Under the pieces are notes generated by a model. The model saw only the letters and a list, made by a program, of their open reading frames with translations. It did not search any database and was not told where the DNA came from. From Aquibacillus sediminis (GTDB lineage: Bacteria > Bacillota > Bacilli > Bacillales > Amphibacillaceae), in the NCBI RefSeq assembly GCF_005870085.1, contig NZ_SZNM01000015.1, positions 29,197 through 93,196 of the forward strand: a stretch of 64,000 bases of DNA, read 5' to 3'. Positions 32,671 to 41,123 of this stretch are shown one piece after another. Both the position numbers and the translations under genes were made by a program. Position 1 is the first letter of the stretch, and every line of letters begins with the position of its first letter.

Positions 32671-34566
32671 TTAAAACACCCTTCTCTTTACCTGTTTCAC
32701 ATAGAAAAAACGTACAATGAAGAAGTAAATAACTTGAATCAAAGCGAAACTTCCTAATACGAAGGTGGATTCAATCGTTAAATCGTAATGAAACATGTGT
32801 GACAAAGCAGTAAGCGCAACAGAACCGTGAATTAAAGCAACAACGATTGGTGAAAAGAATAGTATTGCAACTTGTCGGTTGATTACTTTATTCAACTCCG
32901 TCTGTGTTAATCCGATTTTTGCAATGGAACGGAACTTGCGCTTTTCCTCTTCTAAATCAGTAAATAGTCGGAAATAAAGAAAGCTCCCAGCTGAAACAAA
33001 GAATACAATTCCTATAAACAAACCGATAAATAAGATCGGTCCATACATTTTATTGATTTCATAAAGTTGATAGTCAACGGAGTAAGCCTTATCCTCCAAT
33101 TGTTCCGTTAACTTTCTTCCCGCTTCGATTAACTTCTGATCCGGTTGTCCTTCTTTTGCTTTCCACACGACACTCCAATCAGTTCTTACCGGTGAGCCAA
33201 GCTGTTCATAGATGTTGTCATTGACAACATAATAACTATCATTTGGTAATACCGCTGATTCTATTACATTGCTTGGTTTAACCTCTTGTCCGTTATCTAG
33301 TTCGATAGTAGCTTCCATCAAATCTTCACTGGCACCTAATCCTTGCATCATCCCTACACCATTCTGTTTTACGACAATAAACTCATGCTCCCCTGGATTA
33401 AGTTCGTTTTCCTTGTTTAAAGACGCAAAACGATTGTAGTCAGAGGCTCTTACAATTAACGCTTCCCCAACTTCTTCCGTTGGCTCAAAATAGGTTAGCT
33501 CCAAGGCCTCCATCTTTGTTTCTACCTTATCCTCCTGCAAGATCGCGTTCATTTTACGAACATCTTCCTTCACCACTTCTTCACGATCCTCCAGCCAAGG
33601 AATATATTGATAGGTATATAGATCAGAATCCTTTCCTCCTTTTGTTATTAGAGAGTGGAACCCATATAATGCCCCAATTGCACTAAATGCAACCGTTGAT
33701 ATAATGGCCACCATAAAAAATGTCCTAGCATTATCCTTCATTCGAAAGGACAAATCAGAGAACAGTAGCATATTTGTTTTCCGCCAGAAAACGGTTTTGT
33801 TATTTTTCAAACGGTGTATGACGTATACACTCAATTGTGTAAATAACAGATACGTTCCTAGTGTAACAACAAGAATAACCGGAATCATTGCAAATACAAC
33901 TTGAACACCCTGCACATAAAGCGCAGTGCCATACCCAGCGATGATTAGTAGTGCTGCAAGAATGGATAGAGTAATAGAAGCTTTTGGCTCTCCTTTGGAC
34001 TGTTTATCCCCTCTAATTAAGTCAATCAGTTTATTTGTACGAAGAATAAATGAAACAAAAATGGATATACAGAAAAATAGAACGAAAAAGCTACTAAATG
34101 TTACAACAATGGCAAATGTAGGAAAATAAAAATCCAGTGATTCACTAATAATTAATACATTCTCAGCAACTAAGAGAATGGCTTTTGCGAACACTAAACC
34201 AATCAGAATTCCACCAATTGTAGCAAAAAAGCCAATTAAAATATTTTCCAAAAATACCATCAGGCGAATTTGTCTGTTGGAGGCACCTAACATCATTAAC
34301 AAGCCAAACTCTTTCTTTCTCGACTGTAAAAATGAGCTCATCGAGTATAGGACAAAAAAGAACGAAAACACATAAATAATTCCGCCTGCAACTGCCATAC
34401 CAAGCAATGCATTCTGATTAACAGACCCATCCGAAAACGTTGGATGAAAGGCAAAGATCGCAAAGGTGAAGAAAACCATCACCGTGAACATACTACTAAG
34501 GAAGTAGGCAACATACAATCGCTTGTTCCGTAAGACATTATTAAACGCGAATTGACGAAAAGTCAT
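32671..34566 (-). CDS. BceB-type ABC permease (antimicrobial peptide detoxification)
   Basis: 631 residues, an FtsX-like permease of the BceB/YxdM/VraG group: a first helix at ~18-40, three-helix blocks at ~55-170, a large extracytoplasmic domain (~310-510) between helices 7 and 8, and three helices at the C-terminus. Such transporters remove peptide antibiotics such as bacitracin from their lipid targets and signal to a BceS-type kinase. The opening MTFRQFAFNNVLRNKRLYVA is typical. It overlaps the ATPase gene by 26 bases, with GGGGGG upstream of ATG 34566. Confidence 0.92.
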   Translation of the reverse strand: MTFRQFAFNNVLRNKRLYVAYFLSSMFTVMVFFTFAIFAFHPTFSDGSVNQNALLGMAVAGGIIYVFSFFFVLYSMSSFLQSRKKEFGLLMMLGASNRQIRLMVFLENILIGFFATIGGILIGLVFAKAILLVAENVLIISESLDFYFPTFAIVVTFSSFFVLFFCISIFVSFILRTNKLIDLIRGDKQSKGEPKASITLSILAALLIIAGYGTALYVQGVQVVFAMIPVILVVTLGTYLLFTQLSVYVIHRLKNNKTVFWRKTNMLLFSDLSFRMKDNARTFFMVAIISTVAFSAIGALYGFHSLITKGGKDSDLYTYQYIPWLEDREEVVKEDVRKMNAILQEDKVETKMEALELTYFEPTEEVGEALIVRASDYNRFASLNKENELNPGEHEFIVVKQNGVGMMQGLGASEDLMEATIELDNGQEVKPSNVIESAVLPNDSYYVVNDNIYEQLGSPVRTDWSVVWKAKEGQPDQKLIEAGRKLTEQLEDKAYSVDYQLYEINKMYGPILFIGLFIGIVFFVSAGSFLYFRLFTDLEEEKRKFRSIAKIGLTQTELNKVINRQVAILFFSPIVVALIHGSVALTALSHMFHYDLTIESTFVLGSFALIQVIYFFIVRFFYVKQVKRRVF

Positions 34567-35305
34567 TGCCGTCGCCCCCCATCAATGAGAGCATATCAAT
34601 TATTTTGTGGAAAAATGCTTGTCTACTCTCCCCACGGTGAATTTCTGAATGGAGCTTCCCATCACGGATAAAAATAACCCGGTTGGCGTAGCTGGCTGCT
34701 TGTGGGTCATGGGTTACCATTAACAAGCTTGTTTTTTCCGTTTCATTGATGGATACAAGCATGTTCATGACATCCTTTGCCGCTTTCGAATCTAGGTTCC
34801 CTGTCGGCTCATCAGCTAACAGAAGCCTAGGCTCATGAATCATCGCCCTAGCAATGGCTACCCGCTGTGCCTGACCGCCAGAAATTTCATACGTACGTTT
34901 ATGCATAATGGACGAGATGCCAAGGGTGTCGGCAATTTTTTGCGCTTTTTCCTTCATTTCTTTTACAGGCGTACCATCTAATGTAAGTGGCAGTACAATA
35001 TTTTCCTCGACTGTCAAGGTATGCAGTAAATTGAAATCCTGAAAGATAAATCCTAATTCATTTCTTCTGAATTTCGCTAAAGCATTTTTCTTCAACTTAT
35101 GCGGATTTTCCCCGTCAATTACTACCTCCCCTGTAGTAGGTGCATCATTTGTGGAAATAATATTTAATAGTGTCGTTTTTCCACTTCCGGATGGACCCAT
35201 AATTGCTACAAATTCGCCTTTCTCTATTTCAACATTTATATCTGTTAGCGCCCGATAAGCGACTTTACCTTCGTAAACCTTACTTACTTTCGTGAGTTTA
35301 AGCAT
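34541..35305 (-). CDS. BceA-type ABC ATPase
   Basis: 254 residues. Walker A GPSGSGKTT is near 37, Q-loop FIFQDFNLL near 88, signature ISGGQAQR near 143 and Walker B LLLADEPTGNLDS near 163. It belongs to the MacB/LolD-type ATPases that pair with BceB. ATG 35305 is nine bases after AGGAGG; ATG 35311 is too close to the site. A MITE (35340-35540) lies directly upstream, between the gene and its predicted BceR-controlled promoter. Confidence 0.93.
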   Translation of the reverse strand: MLKLTKVSKVYEGKVAYRALTDINVEIEKGEFVAIMGPSGSGKTTLLNIISTNDAPTTGEVVIDGENPHKLKKNALAKFRRNELGFIFQDFNLLHTLTVEENIVLPLTLDGTPVKEMKEKAQKIADTLGISSIMHKRTYEISGGQAQRVAIARAMIHEPRLLLADEPTGNLDSKAAKDVMNMLVSINETEKTSLLMVTHDPQAASYANRVIFIRDGKLHSEIHRGESRQAFFHKIIDMLSLMGGDGNDFSSIRV

Positions 35306-35339
35306 AATCATTCTCCTCCTTTAACAACTTCTAGTGCGT

Positions 35340-35540
35340 GTTCAAAAAGGAGGACAAAAAGCGCAATCATCGGCTAATGTCGCAACGTCCTGTTGCAACG
35401 CCGATACTAGCACATCGTGTGCGTCGGAAGTTCTAGGCGGCGTAGCTTCAAGTACTGGAGCGTATGTTTTTATATACGTGAAGCACACAGAAGCTAGCCA
35501 ACGAAGAAATTCAAAGCGATTTTTCCCGGACTTTTTGAAC
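35340..35540. mobile_element. MITE-like element, 201 bp
   Basis: Imperfect terminal inverted repeats: left GTTCAAAAAGGAGGACAAAA, right end reading inward GTTCAAAAAGTCCGGGAAAA. There is no transposase, and both strands are open over part of the length. I recognise similar elements from other Bacillus-group genomes, from memory. A clear target duplication could not be identified. It lies in the leader of the BceAB-type operon. Confidence 0.75.
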
Positions 35541-35556
35541 AACCTCTTCTAGCAAA

Positions 35557-35562
35557 AGTATA
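35557..35562 (-). promoter_or_regulatory. -10 element of BceAB-type operon
   Basis: TATACT on the minus strand, about 40 bases downstream of the BceR-type box; -35 is weak, as expected for an activated promoter. Transcription would start near 35549, just before the MITE. Confidence 0.5.
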
Positions 35563-35607
35563 GCCTAAGTTGCTACAGTTAAACGATCGATTATGCTTTC
35601 ACCAATC

Positions 35608-35621
35608 TTACATTGATGTAA
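35608..35621. promoter_or_regulatory. BceR-type operator
   Basis: TTACA-TTGA-TGTAA, a perfect match to the TNACA-N4-TGTAA inverted repeat known for BceR-family regulators. It overlaps the stop codon of the histidine kinase gene. Confidence 0.75.
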
Positions 35622-36609
35622 GGTTCTGCGTTTCGGAAAAAATAACCCGGACGGTTGTTCCCTCCCCGACCTTTGACTCCAATTCAAGGCGGTGTTCAAG
35701 CCTTTCAGCAATTTCTTGAACCAAATAAAGCCCCATACCTGTCGACTCTCGATAGTTCCTACCATTTTCACCCGTATAAAATTTATTAAAAACACGCTTC
35801 TGGTCCACAACTGGAATCCCAATCCCAAAGTCCTTCACTTCAAGTACCGCTTCCCCTGCTCTTTCATAAATAGATATGTAGAGCCGATTTGTTCTTCCAG
35901 CAGAATATGTAACCGCATTATGTACTAGTTGCGTTAACAGGAAGAAAAGCCACTTTTCATCAGTCTCTACTAGTATTCTAGGATTTTCTTCCTTTAATTG
36001 TGGGTATACTTCGTTACGAATGTAAAAGCGTTTGTTATCCTGGTTTACATCACGTATCAGCTTGGAAAGGGTGATTGGCTTAATATGAAAGTCTTCTGCA
36101 ATGGTACGGAGTCTTGCCATATAAAGGATGGTATGGAGTCCACTTCGTATCCGGTCCGTTTCCTCACGAATGCTAGACGATTCTGGCTCATCCAATGATT
36201 GTGCAGTTAGCTCAATAACAGAAAGCGGTGTCTTCATTTGATGTACCCAGCGATCCATAAACAACAAATGCTCATCCTGTCTATCTTCTGCTTTTTGAAG
36301 TTCCTCTTGATAGGACCTATATTGTGATGATAGTAATTGATTGAGTGCTTCTGATACTGGTGCTCGTTCGGTAATCTCCAGTGACTCTTCCTGTGTTTCT
36401 ATTGGTTTTTGCAACCTTTGGTAAAAGTTCTTCCTAGTACTATACTTATAGATGAGAAAGGCAGTTAGTAATAGGAGGGACAGAAATATAGCGTATATAC
36501 TTACTCCTATACCTCGATAACCATCTAACCAAAATAATATAGGAATGGTAACACATTGAATGACTTGGATCACAATGAGTAACAAATGCTCACGAAGAAA
36601 TAATTTCAT
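35608..36609 (-). CDS. BceS-type intramembrane-sensing histidine kinase
   Basis: 333 residues. Two N-terminal helices (~8-30 and ~35-55) with almost no extracellular loop are typical of BceS-like kinases, which sense through the BceAB transporter. The phospho-acceptor region is DRWVHQMKTPLSVIEL (His near residue 120), the N box LVHNAVTYSAG and the G box DFGIGIP. It overlaps the response regulator gene in an ATGA junction, so the pair is co-translated. The last codons include the BceR-type operator of the downstream transporter operon. Confidence 0.92.
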   Translation of the reverse strand: MKLFLREHLLLIVIQVIQCVTIPILFWLDGYRGIGVSIYAIFLSLLLLTAFLIYKYSTRKNFYQRLQKPIETQEESLEITERAPVSEALNQLLSSQYRSYQEELQKAEDRQDEHLLFMDRWVHQMKTPLSVIELTAQSLDEPESSSIREETDRIRSGLHTILYMARLRTIAEDFHIKPITLSKLIRDVNQDNKRFYIRNEVYPQLKEENPRILVETDEKWLFFLLTQLVHNAVTYSAGRTNRLYISIYERAGEAVLEVKDFGIGIPVVDQKRVFNKFYTGENGRNYRESTGMGLYLVQEIAERLEHRLELESKVGEGTTVRVIFSETQNLTSM

Positions 36610-37310
36610 GTTTCTCCCGCTTTCCAAGTAATTTTCAGACGGTATCCCGCCCCTCGAACTGTCTCCACAGCATTGTCAATTCCTAATTTGTGAAACTTAT
36701 TTCGAACCCGCGCCATATTAACATTTAACGTATTCTCATCGACAAAGGCTTGATCATCCCAAAGCTTCGCCAATAAGTCCTGTCGTCCAGCAACACGCGG
36801 GTAACGCTCCAGTAAATTTTCAATAATGTCATTTTCTTTTTTGGTTAATTGTGTCACTTCATTTTTAAATCGCAACTCCATTCGCTCCGGATATAAGCTT
36901 AGGCCCTCTTGGGTAATGACCCTTTCCTCATTGTTGGTTGCATATTCCCCATAAGCACGGCGGAGCTGACTCCTGACCTTTACCATGACAATATCAGGAT
37001 GAAACGGCTTCGTAATAAAATCATCGCCCCCATTTTCTAATGCCATGATTTGATCCATCTCCCCTGTCCGAGCTGAAATGAAAATCACTGGGCAAATAGA
37101 CTCTTTTCGAATTTGTCGACACCAATAGTACCCATCATACCTAGGAAGATTAATGTCGAGTAACAGGAGCTTAGGTTGCACATCACGAAAGGTAGTTGTT
37201 ATGTTTTCAAAATCTGTGGCAATGACGACTTCATATCCGTATTTTTCCAAATAGGAACATAAGTATTCTGCAATCTTCATATCATCTTCAACGATCATAA
37301 CTTTTTCCAT
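36606..37310 (-). CDS. BceR-type response regulator (OmpR family)
   Basis: 234 residues: receiver domain ~1-118 with the acidic pocket in VEDD, phospho-acceptor Asp in LLLDINLPRYDGYYWC and the Lys in ITKPF, then a winged-helix DNA-binding domain (~130-230; AGRQDLLAKLWDDQAFVDEN, RVRNKFHKLGI, TVRGAGYRL). It is expected to bind the TTACA-N4-TGTAA box at 35608. ATG 37310 is behind GGAGAG. Confidence 0.93.
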   Translation of the reverse strand: MEKVMIVEDDMKIAEYLCSYLEKYGYEVVIATDFENITTTFRDVQPKLLLLDINLPRYDGYYWCRQIRKESICPVIFISARTGEMDQIMALENGGDDFITKPFHPDIVMVKVRSQLRRAYGEYATNNEERVITQEGLSLYPERMELRFKNEVTQLTKKENDIIENLLERYPRVAGRQDLLAKLWDDQAFVDENTLNVNMARVRNKFHKLGIDNAVETVRGAGYRLKITWKAGET

Positions 37311-37404
37311 GTTTAGTTCTCTCCAGCCATTATTTATCAAGTTTAATGTAACATAAGCAATCTAAGGAAAACAGTAATCGTTTTAAAAAGTTGGGTACAT
37401 AAAT

Positions 37405-37434
37405 AGAAAGTCGGATTAGTTTATCCTACTTTCT
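37405..37434. terminator. hairpin, possible old tRNA-operon terminator
   Basis: Stem AGAAAGT-C-GGAT / ATCC-T-ACTTTCT next to the attachment-scar-like sequence. Confidence 0.55.
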
Positions 37435-37500
37435 TTTACGATAATGGTATTTAATGATTTTTGTGTTTAGGGTAGATACCGGTGAACCGAATTCCGCTTG
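37433..37500. repeat. relict tRNA-Leu 3' end / attachment scar
   Basis: CTTTTACGATAAT..TATTTAAT..ATACCGGTG (37433-37494) aligns with 42265-42316. The following AACCGA matches the tRNA-Leu sequence if ten bases (GTCGGGGTCG) are deleted. It looks like an older integration scar of the same tRNA-Leu target. Confidence 0.5.
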
Positions 37501-37505
37501 AATAT

Positions 37506-37555
37506 AGGGGTCAGGCACTACTCGTAGACAGTTGTTTATCGAGTGCCTCAACCCT
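37506..37555. repeat. REP-like palindrome
   Basis: GGGGTCAGGCACTACTCGTA then GACAGTTGTTTATCGAGTGC and CTCAACCC. Confidence 0.75.
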
Positions 37556-37568
37556 TTCTGCACAAAAT

Positions 37569-37614
37569 AAAAACACTCATAAACATTGATATATCAACAT
37601 TTTGTGAGTGTTTG
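37569..37614 (-). terminator. terminator of decayed MazF-type operon
   Basis: Stem AAACACTCA / TGAGTGTTT; on the minus strand followed by TTATTTTG. Confidence 0.7.
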
Positions 37615-37682
37615 AACTGTTTTATAGAATAACTCGGTGTTAAAGATGTCGGTCAGCCATACTCAACATCATACATATAAAA

Positions 37683-37997
37683 TTAAAAACAGCTTCGAAT
37701 TGTTGCTAACACCCTCTTTAAATCATGTTCATGTAATTTTCCGATTTTAAATAGTAACTCATAAAAATGGACAGTATTTCATTTCGAACTTCTTACAATA
37801 GAAGGTTTATCTAAACCTGCTTCCTCCCAATATTCAATCGCAATATCAAATTCATTTCTTATTTGTTGACTTGTAACGGTCTGTATTAAGTGATCTAATT
37901 CTACAATTACATTATCATTGCTTACAATAACAGCAGGTCTTCTTTTTCCATTTAACTCAACGGTCCATATTTCTCCCCGTTTGCCAGATTTACTCAT
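37683..37997 (-). pseudogene. MazF/PemK-type toxin with in-frame stop codon
   Basis: The reading frame opens as a MazF/PemK endoribonuclease (KRGEIWTVELNGKRRPAVIV, then DHLIQTVTSQQIRNEFDIAI and KPSIVRSSK) but meets TGA at 37779-37781. If that codon is read through, the normal family C-terminus continues in the same frame (TVHFYELLFKIGKLHEHDLK, RVLATIRSC) to TAA at 37683-37685. A single nonsense mutation has therefore removed the last ~32 residues. The 72-residue truncated product is probably inactive. It overlaps its antitoxin gene by 8 bases. Confidence 0.75.
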
Positions 37998-38151
37998 CCT
38001 CTTTCCCCCAAAACATTTCCTCTTTTTCTTTTAAGATTTGCTCTTTTGGAGGTCTGCTGTCAAAGTAATGATCAAATAACTTATTAAGTAATTTGATCCG
38101 TTCCCCATTATCCATTTCCTCGATTGCCTTCATTATCTCTTCAGCAGTCAT
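37990..38151 (-). CDS. antitoxin partner of MazF-type toxin
   Basis: A 53-residue acidic protein read from ATG 38151 (MTAEEIMKAIEEMDNGERIK...) to TAA 37990, behind GAGGTGG. The N-terminal half could form the dimerisation part; the C-terminal acidic tail (KEKEEMFWGKEDE) is the type of region that wraps and blocks a MazF-like toxin. Its end overlaps the toxin start by eight bases. The family is not certain. Its toxin is broken, so it may persist as a free antitoxin. Confidence 0.65.
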   Translation of the reverse strand: MTAEEIMKAIEEMDNGERIKLLNKLFDHYFDSRPPKEQILKEKEEMFWGKEDE

Positions 38152-38220
38152 TATAACCACCTCATAATAATTATTATTTAGATCAATTATACAACAGCAT
38201 TGAAATTTAATAAAATACTG

Positions 38221-38270
38221 GGGGCAGGCACTACTCGTGGACAGTTGTACCTATCGAGTGCCTGACCCCT
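38221..38270. repeat. REP-like palindrome, representative copy
   Basis: GGGGCAGGCACTACTCGTGG then ACAGTTGTACCTATCGAGTG and CCTGACCCC. The family consensus is an outer arm GGGGTCAGGCACTCC, a centre CGTGGACA-n-TGTCCATATG, and the complementary arm GGAGTGCCTGACCCC. About 19 copies with varying decay lie between positions 113 and 41262, all in intergenic or terminator positions. No REP-associated transposase (RAYT) gene is in the window. Confidence 0.85.
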
Positions 38271-38277
38271 TCTCTAT

Positions 38278-38784
38278 CTATCCCGTCGTTATAATGCTCT
38301 CTATTCTATAGGTTCCATCTTCAAGCTGTTTGAACTGATACTCTGCTACATTATCGTAGCCATCTTTGTCGCCGTTATCTTTTGTTAGCGAAATGTTTGC
38401 CCTACCTTTGTACATGAAAGAACTTTGGTCTTCAGCTATTTCCTCAATACTTTCTTCCGAGAATTCAACTTTAACATCAGAATAACCGATTTCTTTGGCA
38501 CCATCATACGCTACTTGTAAGTTTGCAACGACATTATCTGAATTCGTAGTTGTTTGGTTTATAATCTCCTCAAATGCTTGTTGGTCTTCTGCAATATAAA
38601 CCTGGTTAAATGCTTCAATTACCTGTCTAGCTTCAGCCATTAGAACTTCTTCTTCTTCTGTTGGTTCAAATTCCGGTGCCTCTAATCCAGAGTCATCATA
38701 TATATTAATAGCGACAATGAATATACTTAATAGCATAACGATAATAATTAGCCAAATATATTTTTTAATTGTAAACTCCCCCAA
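38278..38784 (-). CDS. membrane-anchored hypothetical protein
   Basis: About 168 residues: a single N-terminal helix (YIWLIIIVMLLSIFIVAINI) followed by an acidic linker (EFEPTEEEEV) and a soluble extracytoplasmic domain of ~130 residues with alternating strands (GRANISLTKDNGDKDGYDNV, YQFKQLEDGTYRIESI). The start is uncertain: GGGGGAG lies six bases before an ATT codon at 38769, and TTG 38784 is the nearest conventional codon; no ATG precedes the helix. The fold resembles small DUF-type cystatin/NTF2-like domains, but I cannot assign it. Confidence 0.6.
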   Translation of the reverse strand: MGEFTIKKYIWLIIIVMLLSIFIVAINIYDDSGLEAPEFEPTEEEEVLMAEARQVIEAFNQVYIAEDQQAFEEIINQTTTNSDNVVANLQVAYDGAKEIGYSDVKVEFSEESIEEIAEDQSSFMYKGRANISLTKDNGDKDGYDNVAEYQFKQLEDGTYRIESIITTG

Positions 38785-38864
38785 TAAAAATGCTTTTTTG
38801 TCTATTATAGCATGCTTTCCTGTACCAAATTGGGACCAGATTCTTACAAATCTGACACAATATT

Positions 38865-38912
38865 GGGGCAGGCACTCCTCGTGGACAGTTTCCATATGGC
38901 GTGCCTAATCCC
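38865..38912. repeat. REP-like palindrome
   Basis: GGGGCAGGCACTCCTCGTGG then ACAGTTTCCATATGGCGTGC and CTAATCCC. Confidence 0.75.
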
Positions 38913-39128
38913 TTCCTAATCCATACGGGGAAGACAGGTACCGAACTTTAGCGTTACTTTTTAACCACTTTCTTACCATTTTTTAGTTAAGAAAAAGATC
39001 TTTATTTTATTGAGGAATCTGGAAAGGATAAAGAGCAAAACAAAGTTTATCGTAAAGAGAGAAAAGGAAACCAGCTGAAAACAACCTAGTTGATTTCTTA
39101 AATCGAAGGAAATGATAGACAGCAAAGT

Positions 39129-39163
39129 AATAGCCCAGTTTATTTTAAACTGGGCTATTTTTA
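39129..39163 (+). terminator. intrinsic terminator, orphan
   Basis: AATAGCCCAGTTT / AAACTGGGCTATT followed by TTTA. Nothing clearly coding lies upstream, so it may mark a deleted gene. Confidence 0.7.
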
Positions 39164-39427
39164 TGGCTTCATTATTATGAAATAACTCCGCCTGTGCAAA
39201 ACATGTCCTTATGAAAATGTATGTTTATGGAGTGATTTTCTATTGAATAGAATCTTGTACTTTGTAATAAATTTAAACCAATTTTTGCATATTGATTATG
39301 TAAGAAATGCTAATTTTATTTTCTATATAAACTAAAATACCCTAAACATATTACCGATTAATATAAAGGTGTATATCTAAGATCCTTTGGTTATAAGGCT
39401 TTTTAGGATAATACAACATTGTTACTT

Positions 39428-40174
39428 TTATGGGAGACTCAACTGGGTCATTCTGCCGCCATCCACTGTATAGACCTGGCCTGTGATAAACCCAGCCTCA
39501 TCAGCTGCAAGAAAAGCCACCAATGCTGCCACTTCTTCAGGGGATCCCGTGCGACCTACAGGGTAGATGCGTGCGATGTCACGTCGGAACGACTCTGCAT
39601 CCGCCATACTTTCGATCATATCGAGGTTTAAATCGGTATCAATCCAACCGGGGGCCACCGCATTGCAGCGTATTCCTTCATCTCCATGGTCCACCGCCAC
39701 CGAACGAGTCAGCCCATGGAGCCCGGCCTTGGAGGCGCAGTAGGCTGCATGCCCTGGGTTTGCGCCCAATCCTTCTACTGAGCCGGTGTTGACGATACTG
39801 CCGCGTGTCTTGCGCAGGTAAGGCAACGCCGAGCGAATCAGCAGGAATGGGGCTGTCAGGTTAAGGTTGAGGTTGCGTTGCCAATCCTCAAGACTCATTT
39901 CTTCGATCCTGGCTTCCTGCATCATACCCGCGTTGTTAATCAGCACATCAAGCTGCCCATGGCGAGCGATAACTTCTTTCACAATCTGTTCCGGTGTATG
40001 CGGGTTGGAGAAATCCGCCGCGATTGATTCAAAGTCCTCGTCTTTCCCGCGCTGTGCGGTGATCACGGTCGCTCCTTCATCGCGTAACCGGCGTGCAATG
40101 GCCCGTCCAATCCCCGAACGTCCTCCTGTCACTAGCGCCACCTTGTTTTCAAAACGCTTCATTTGATTTGTCAT
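39428..40174 (-). CDS. SDR family oxidoreductase, GC-rich (probable recent transfer)
   Basis: 248 residues, classical short-chain dehydrogenase: TGGRSGIG near 16, NNAG near 82, catalytic Ser in NTGSVEG, YCASK near 145 and the ending GQVYTVDGGR typical of FabG-like enzymes. The substrate is unknown. By eye the coding DNA is clearly richer in G and C than its neighbours and uses codons such as GCC, CGC and CTG, and the protein is rich in Ala and Arg. This suggests recent transfer from a higher-GC, perhaps proteobacterial, donor. The start ATG 40174 has GGAGG upstream. Confidence 0.88.
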   Translation of the reverse strand: MTNQMKRFENKVALVTGGRSGIGRAIARRLRDEGATVITAQRGKDEDFESIAADFSNPHTPEQIVKEVIARHGQLDVLINNAGMMQEARIEEMSLEDWQRNLNLNLTAPFLLIRSALPYLRKTRGSIVNTGSVEGLGANPGHAAYCASKAGLHGLTRSVAVDHGDEGIRCNAVAPGWIDTDLNLDMIESMADAESFRRDIARIYPVGRTGSPEEVAALVAFLAADEAGFITGQVYTVDGGRMTQLSLP

Positions 40175-40199
40175 TATAATTTACCTCCTTATTCCGACT

Positions 40200-40217
40200 A
40201 TGGAGTGCCTGACACCT
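40200..40217. repeat. REP-like palindrome, right half only
   Basis: ATGGAGTGCCTGACACC matches the right arm of the family; the left arm is absent, at the junction with the GC-rich SDR gene. Confidence 0.55.
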
Positions 40218-40226
40218 TCAACATGT

Positions 40227-41123
40227 TTACCGATATTCTGTTCCCCCACCCCATATGGATCTACCACCTGTATGTGCGGTATTCGCATGGGTTTCTTCGT
40301 CTACTAGCTGAATCACACCTTGTTCTTCATTATGATGCCACGTATAAGCTTCAGGTGTTTCACCGTCCTGTAAACCATCCACTTCTGCTTGAGTGAATCC
40401 CAATGTATGAGCTAAAGAAGGATTTTCTTGAATCGAGTGATATAAACTTTCGTTAGCAATATCGAAATGAGTATCATCACTTGCTAAGTATACATCCTCT
40501 GATATCACAACTTTAAACTCAGATTCGAAGACGGGGAAAGTACCTTCTATTACGTCACCATTAGGAAGTTCTACTGTTTTTTCAACAAAAGGCACCCCAG
40601 TTACTGGGTGATCGTGATCAATAAGTTCATCATTAATGGTAGCCATCGTTTCAGCTTGAACACCATCCGCACCATCTACAACATCAATTACACCAATCGC
40701 AAGTGTGGAAACTGCAGCAACCTTGCCAATGCCCTTTAGGCCTTCAACCACTTGTGCTATGTCGCTTTCTCTAAAACCTCTGTAAGTTGTTCCTGCACTC
40801 TTTCCTGTATAAACTACTGCTTGTCCAATTCCTTTGGCTGTGCGAACGGAAGAATCTTTTAAATCTTCTAATCCCTTTTGTTTATAATACTTATCTTTTT
40901 TGATTAGACCATAACTGCCTTGAGTAGCACCATCTATGAATTGACCTGCTGAATCTAAGGCATTTTCAGAAGCATCACCTACAGTTTTTCCAACGCTTTC
41001 GATATATTCTCCTGTTTCCTTCATTTTTGTTCCCACTGCTTTTCCGACTAGCTTAACTCCGCCACCAACGACAAACCCACCTGCTTTTCCTGTAGTTTTT
41101 CCTACCTTTCGGAAAATTCTCAC
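40227..41123 (-). CDS. HNH/Endo VII-type nuclease toxin with WHH motif
   Basis: About 298 residues. The C-terminus carries the WHH-type signature of HNH/EndoVII-fold DNase toxins: YTWHHNEEQGVIQLVDEETH, then HTGGRSIWGGG. The N-terminal ~120 residues are rich in Gly/Lys/Val repeats (GKAGGFVVGGGVKLVGKAVG) and may aid membrane passage or secretion. A hydrophobic segment is at ~130-150. GTG 41123 is preferred (GGAAGG upstream) over GTG 41144. Such toxins usually have an immunity gene just downstream; here a foreign SDR gene and a half-repeat follow instead. Confidence 0.78.
   Translation of the reverse strand: MRIFRKVGKTTGKAGGFVVGGGVKLVGKAVGTKMKETGEYIESVGKTVGDASENALDSAGQFIDGATQGSYGLIKKDKYYKQKGLEDLKDSSVRTAKGIGQAVVYTGKSAGTTYRGFRESDIAQVVEGLKGIGKVAAVSTLAIGVIDVVDGADGVQAETMATINDELIDHDHPVTGVPFVEKTVELPNGDVIEGTFPVFESEFKVVISEDVYLASDDTHFDIANESLYHSIQENPSLAHTLGFTQAEVDGLQDGETPEAYTWHHNEEQGVIQLVDEETHANTAHTGGRSIWGGGTEYR

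Larger units (their letters stand above)
37341..37682. other. intergenic region with old attachment-site scar
   Basis: Contains a hairpin (37405-37434), a stretch related to the tRNA-Leu downstream region (37433-37500), a REP-like palindrome (37506-37555) and a terminator (37569-37614). No gene is seen. Confidence 0.6.
38785..39427. other. intergenic region
   Basis: Holds a REP-like palindrome (38865-38912) and a strong terminator (39129-39163) with no clear gene before it. Short frames around 39000-39100 may be remnants of a lost gene; none is convincing. Confidence 0.5.

Noticed and set aside
35342..35552. Open frames on both strands of the MITE
   Set aside because: They are confined to the element and begin or end in its terminal inverted repeats; no transposase features.
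38935..39125. Possible small gene before the orphan terminator at 39129
   Set aside because: Several short frames exist, none with a ribosome binding site and start in agreement; no recognisable protein.
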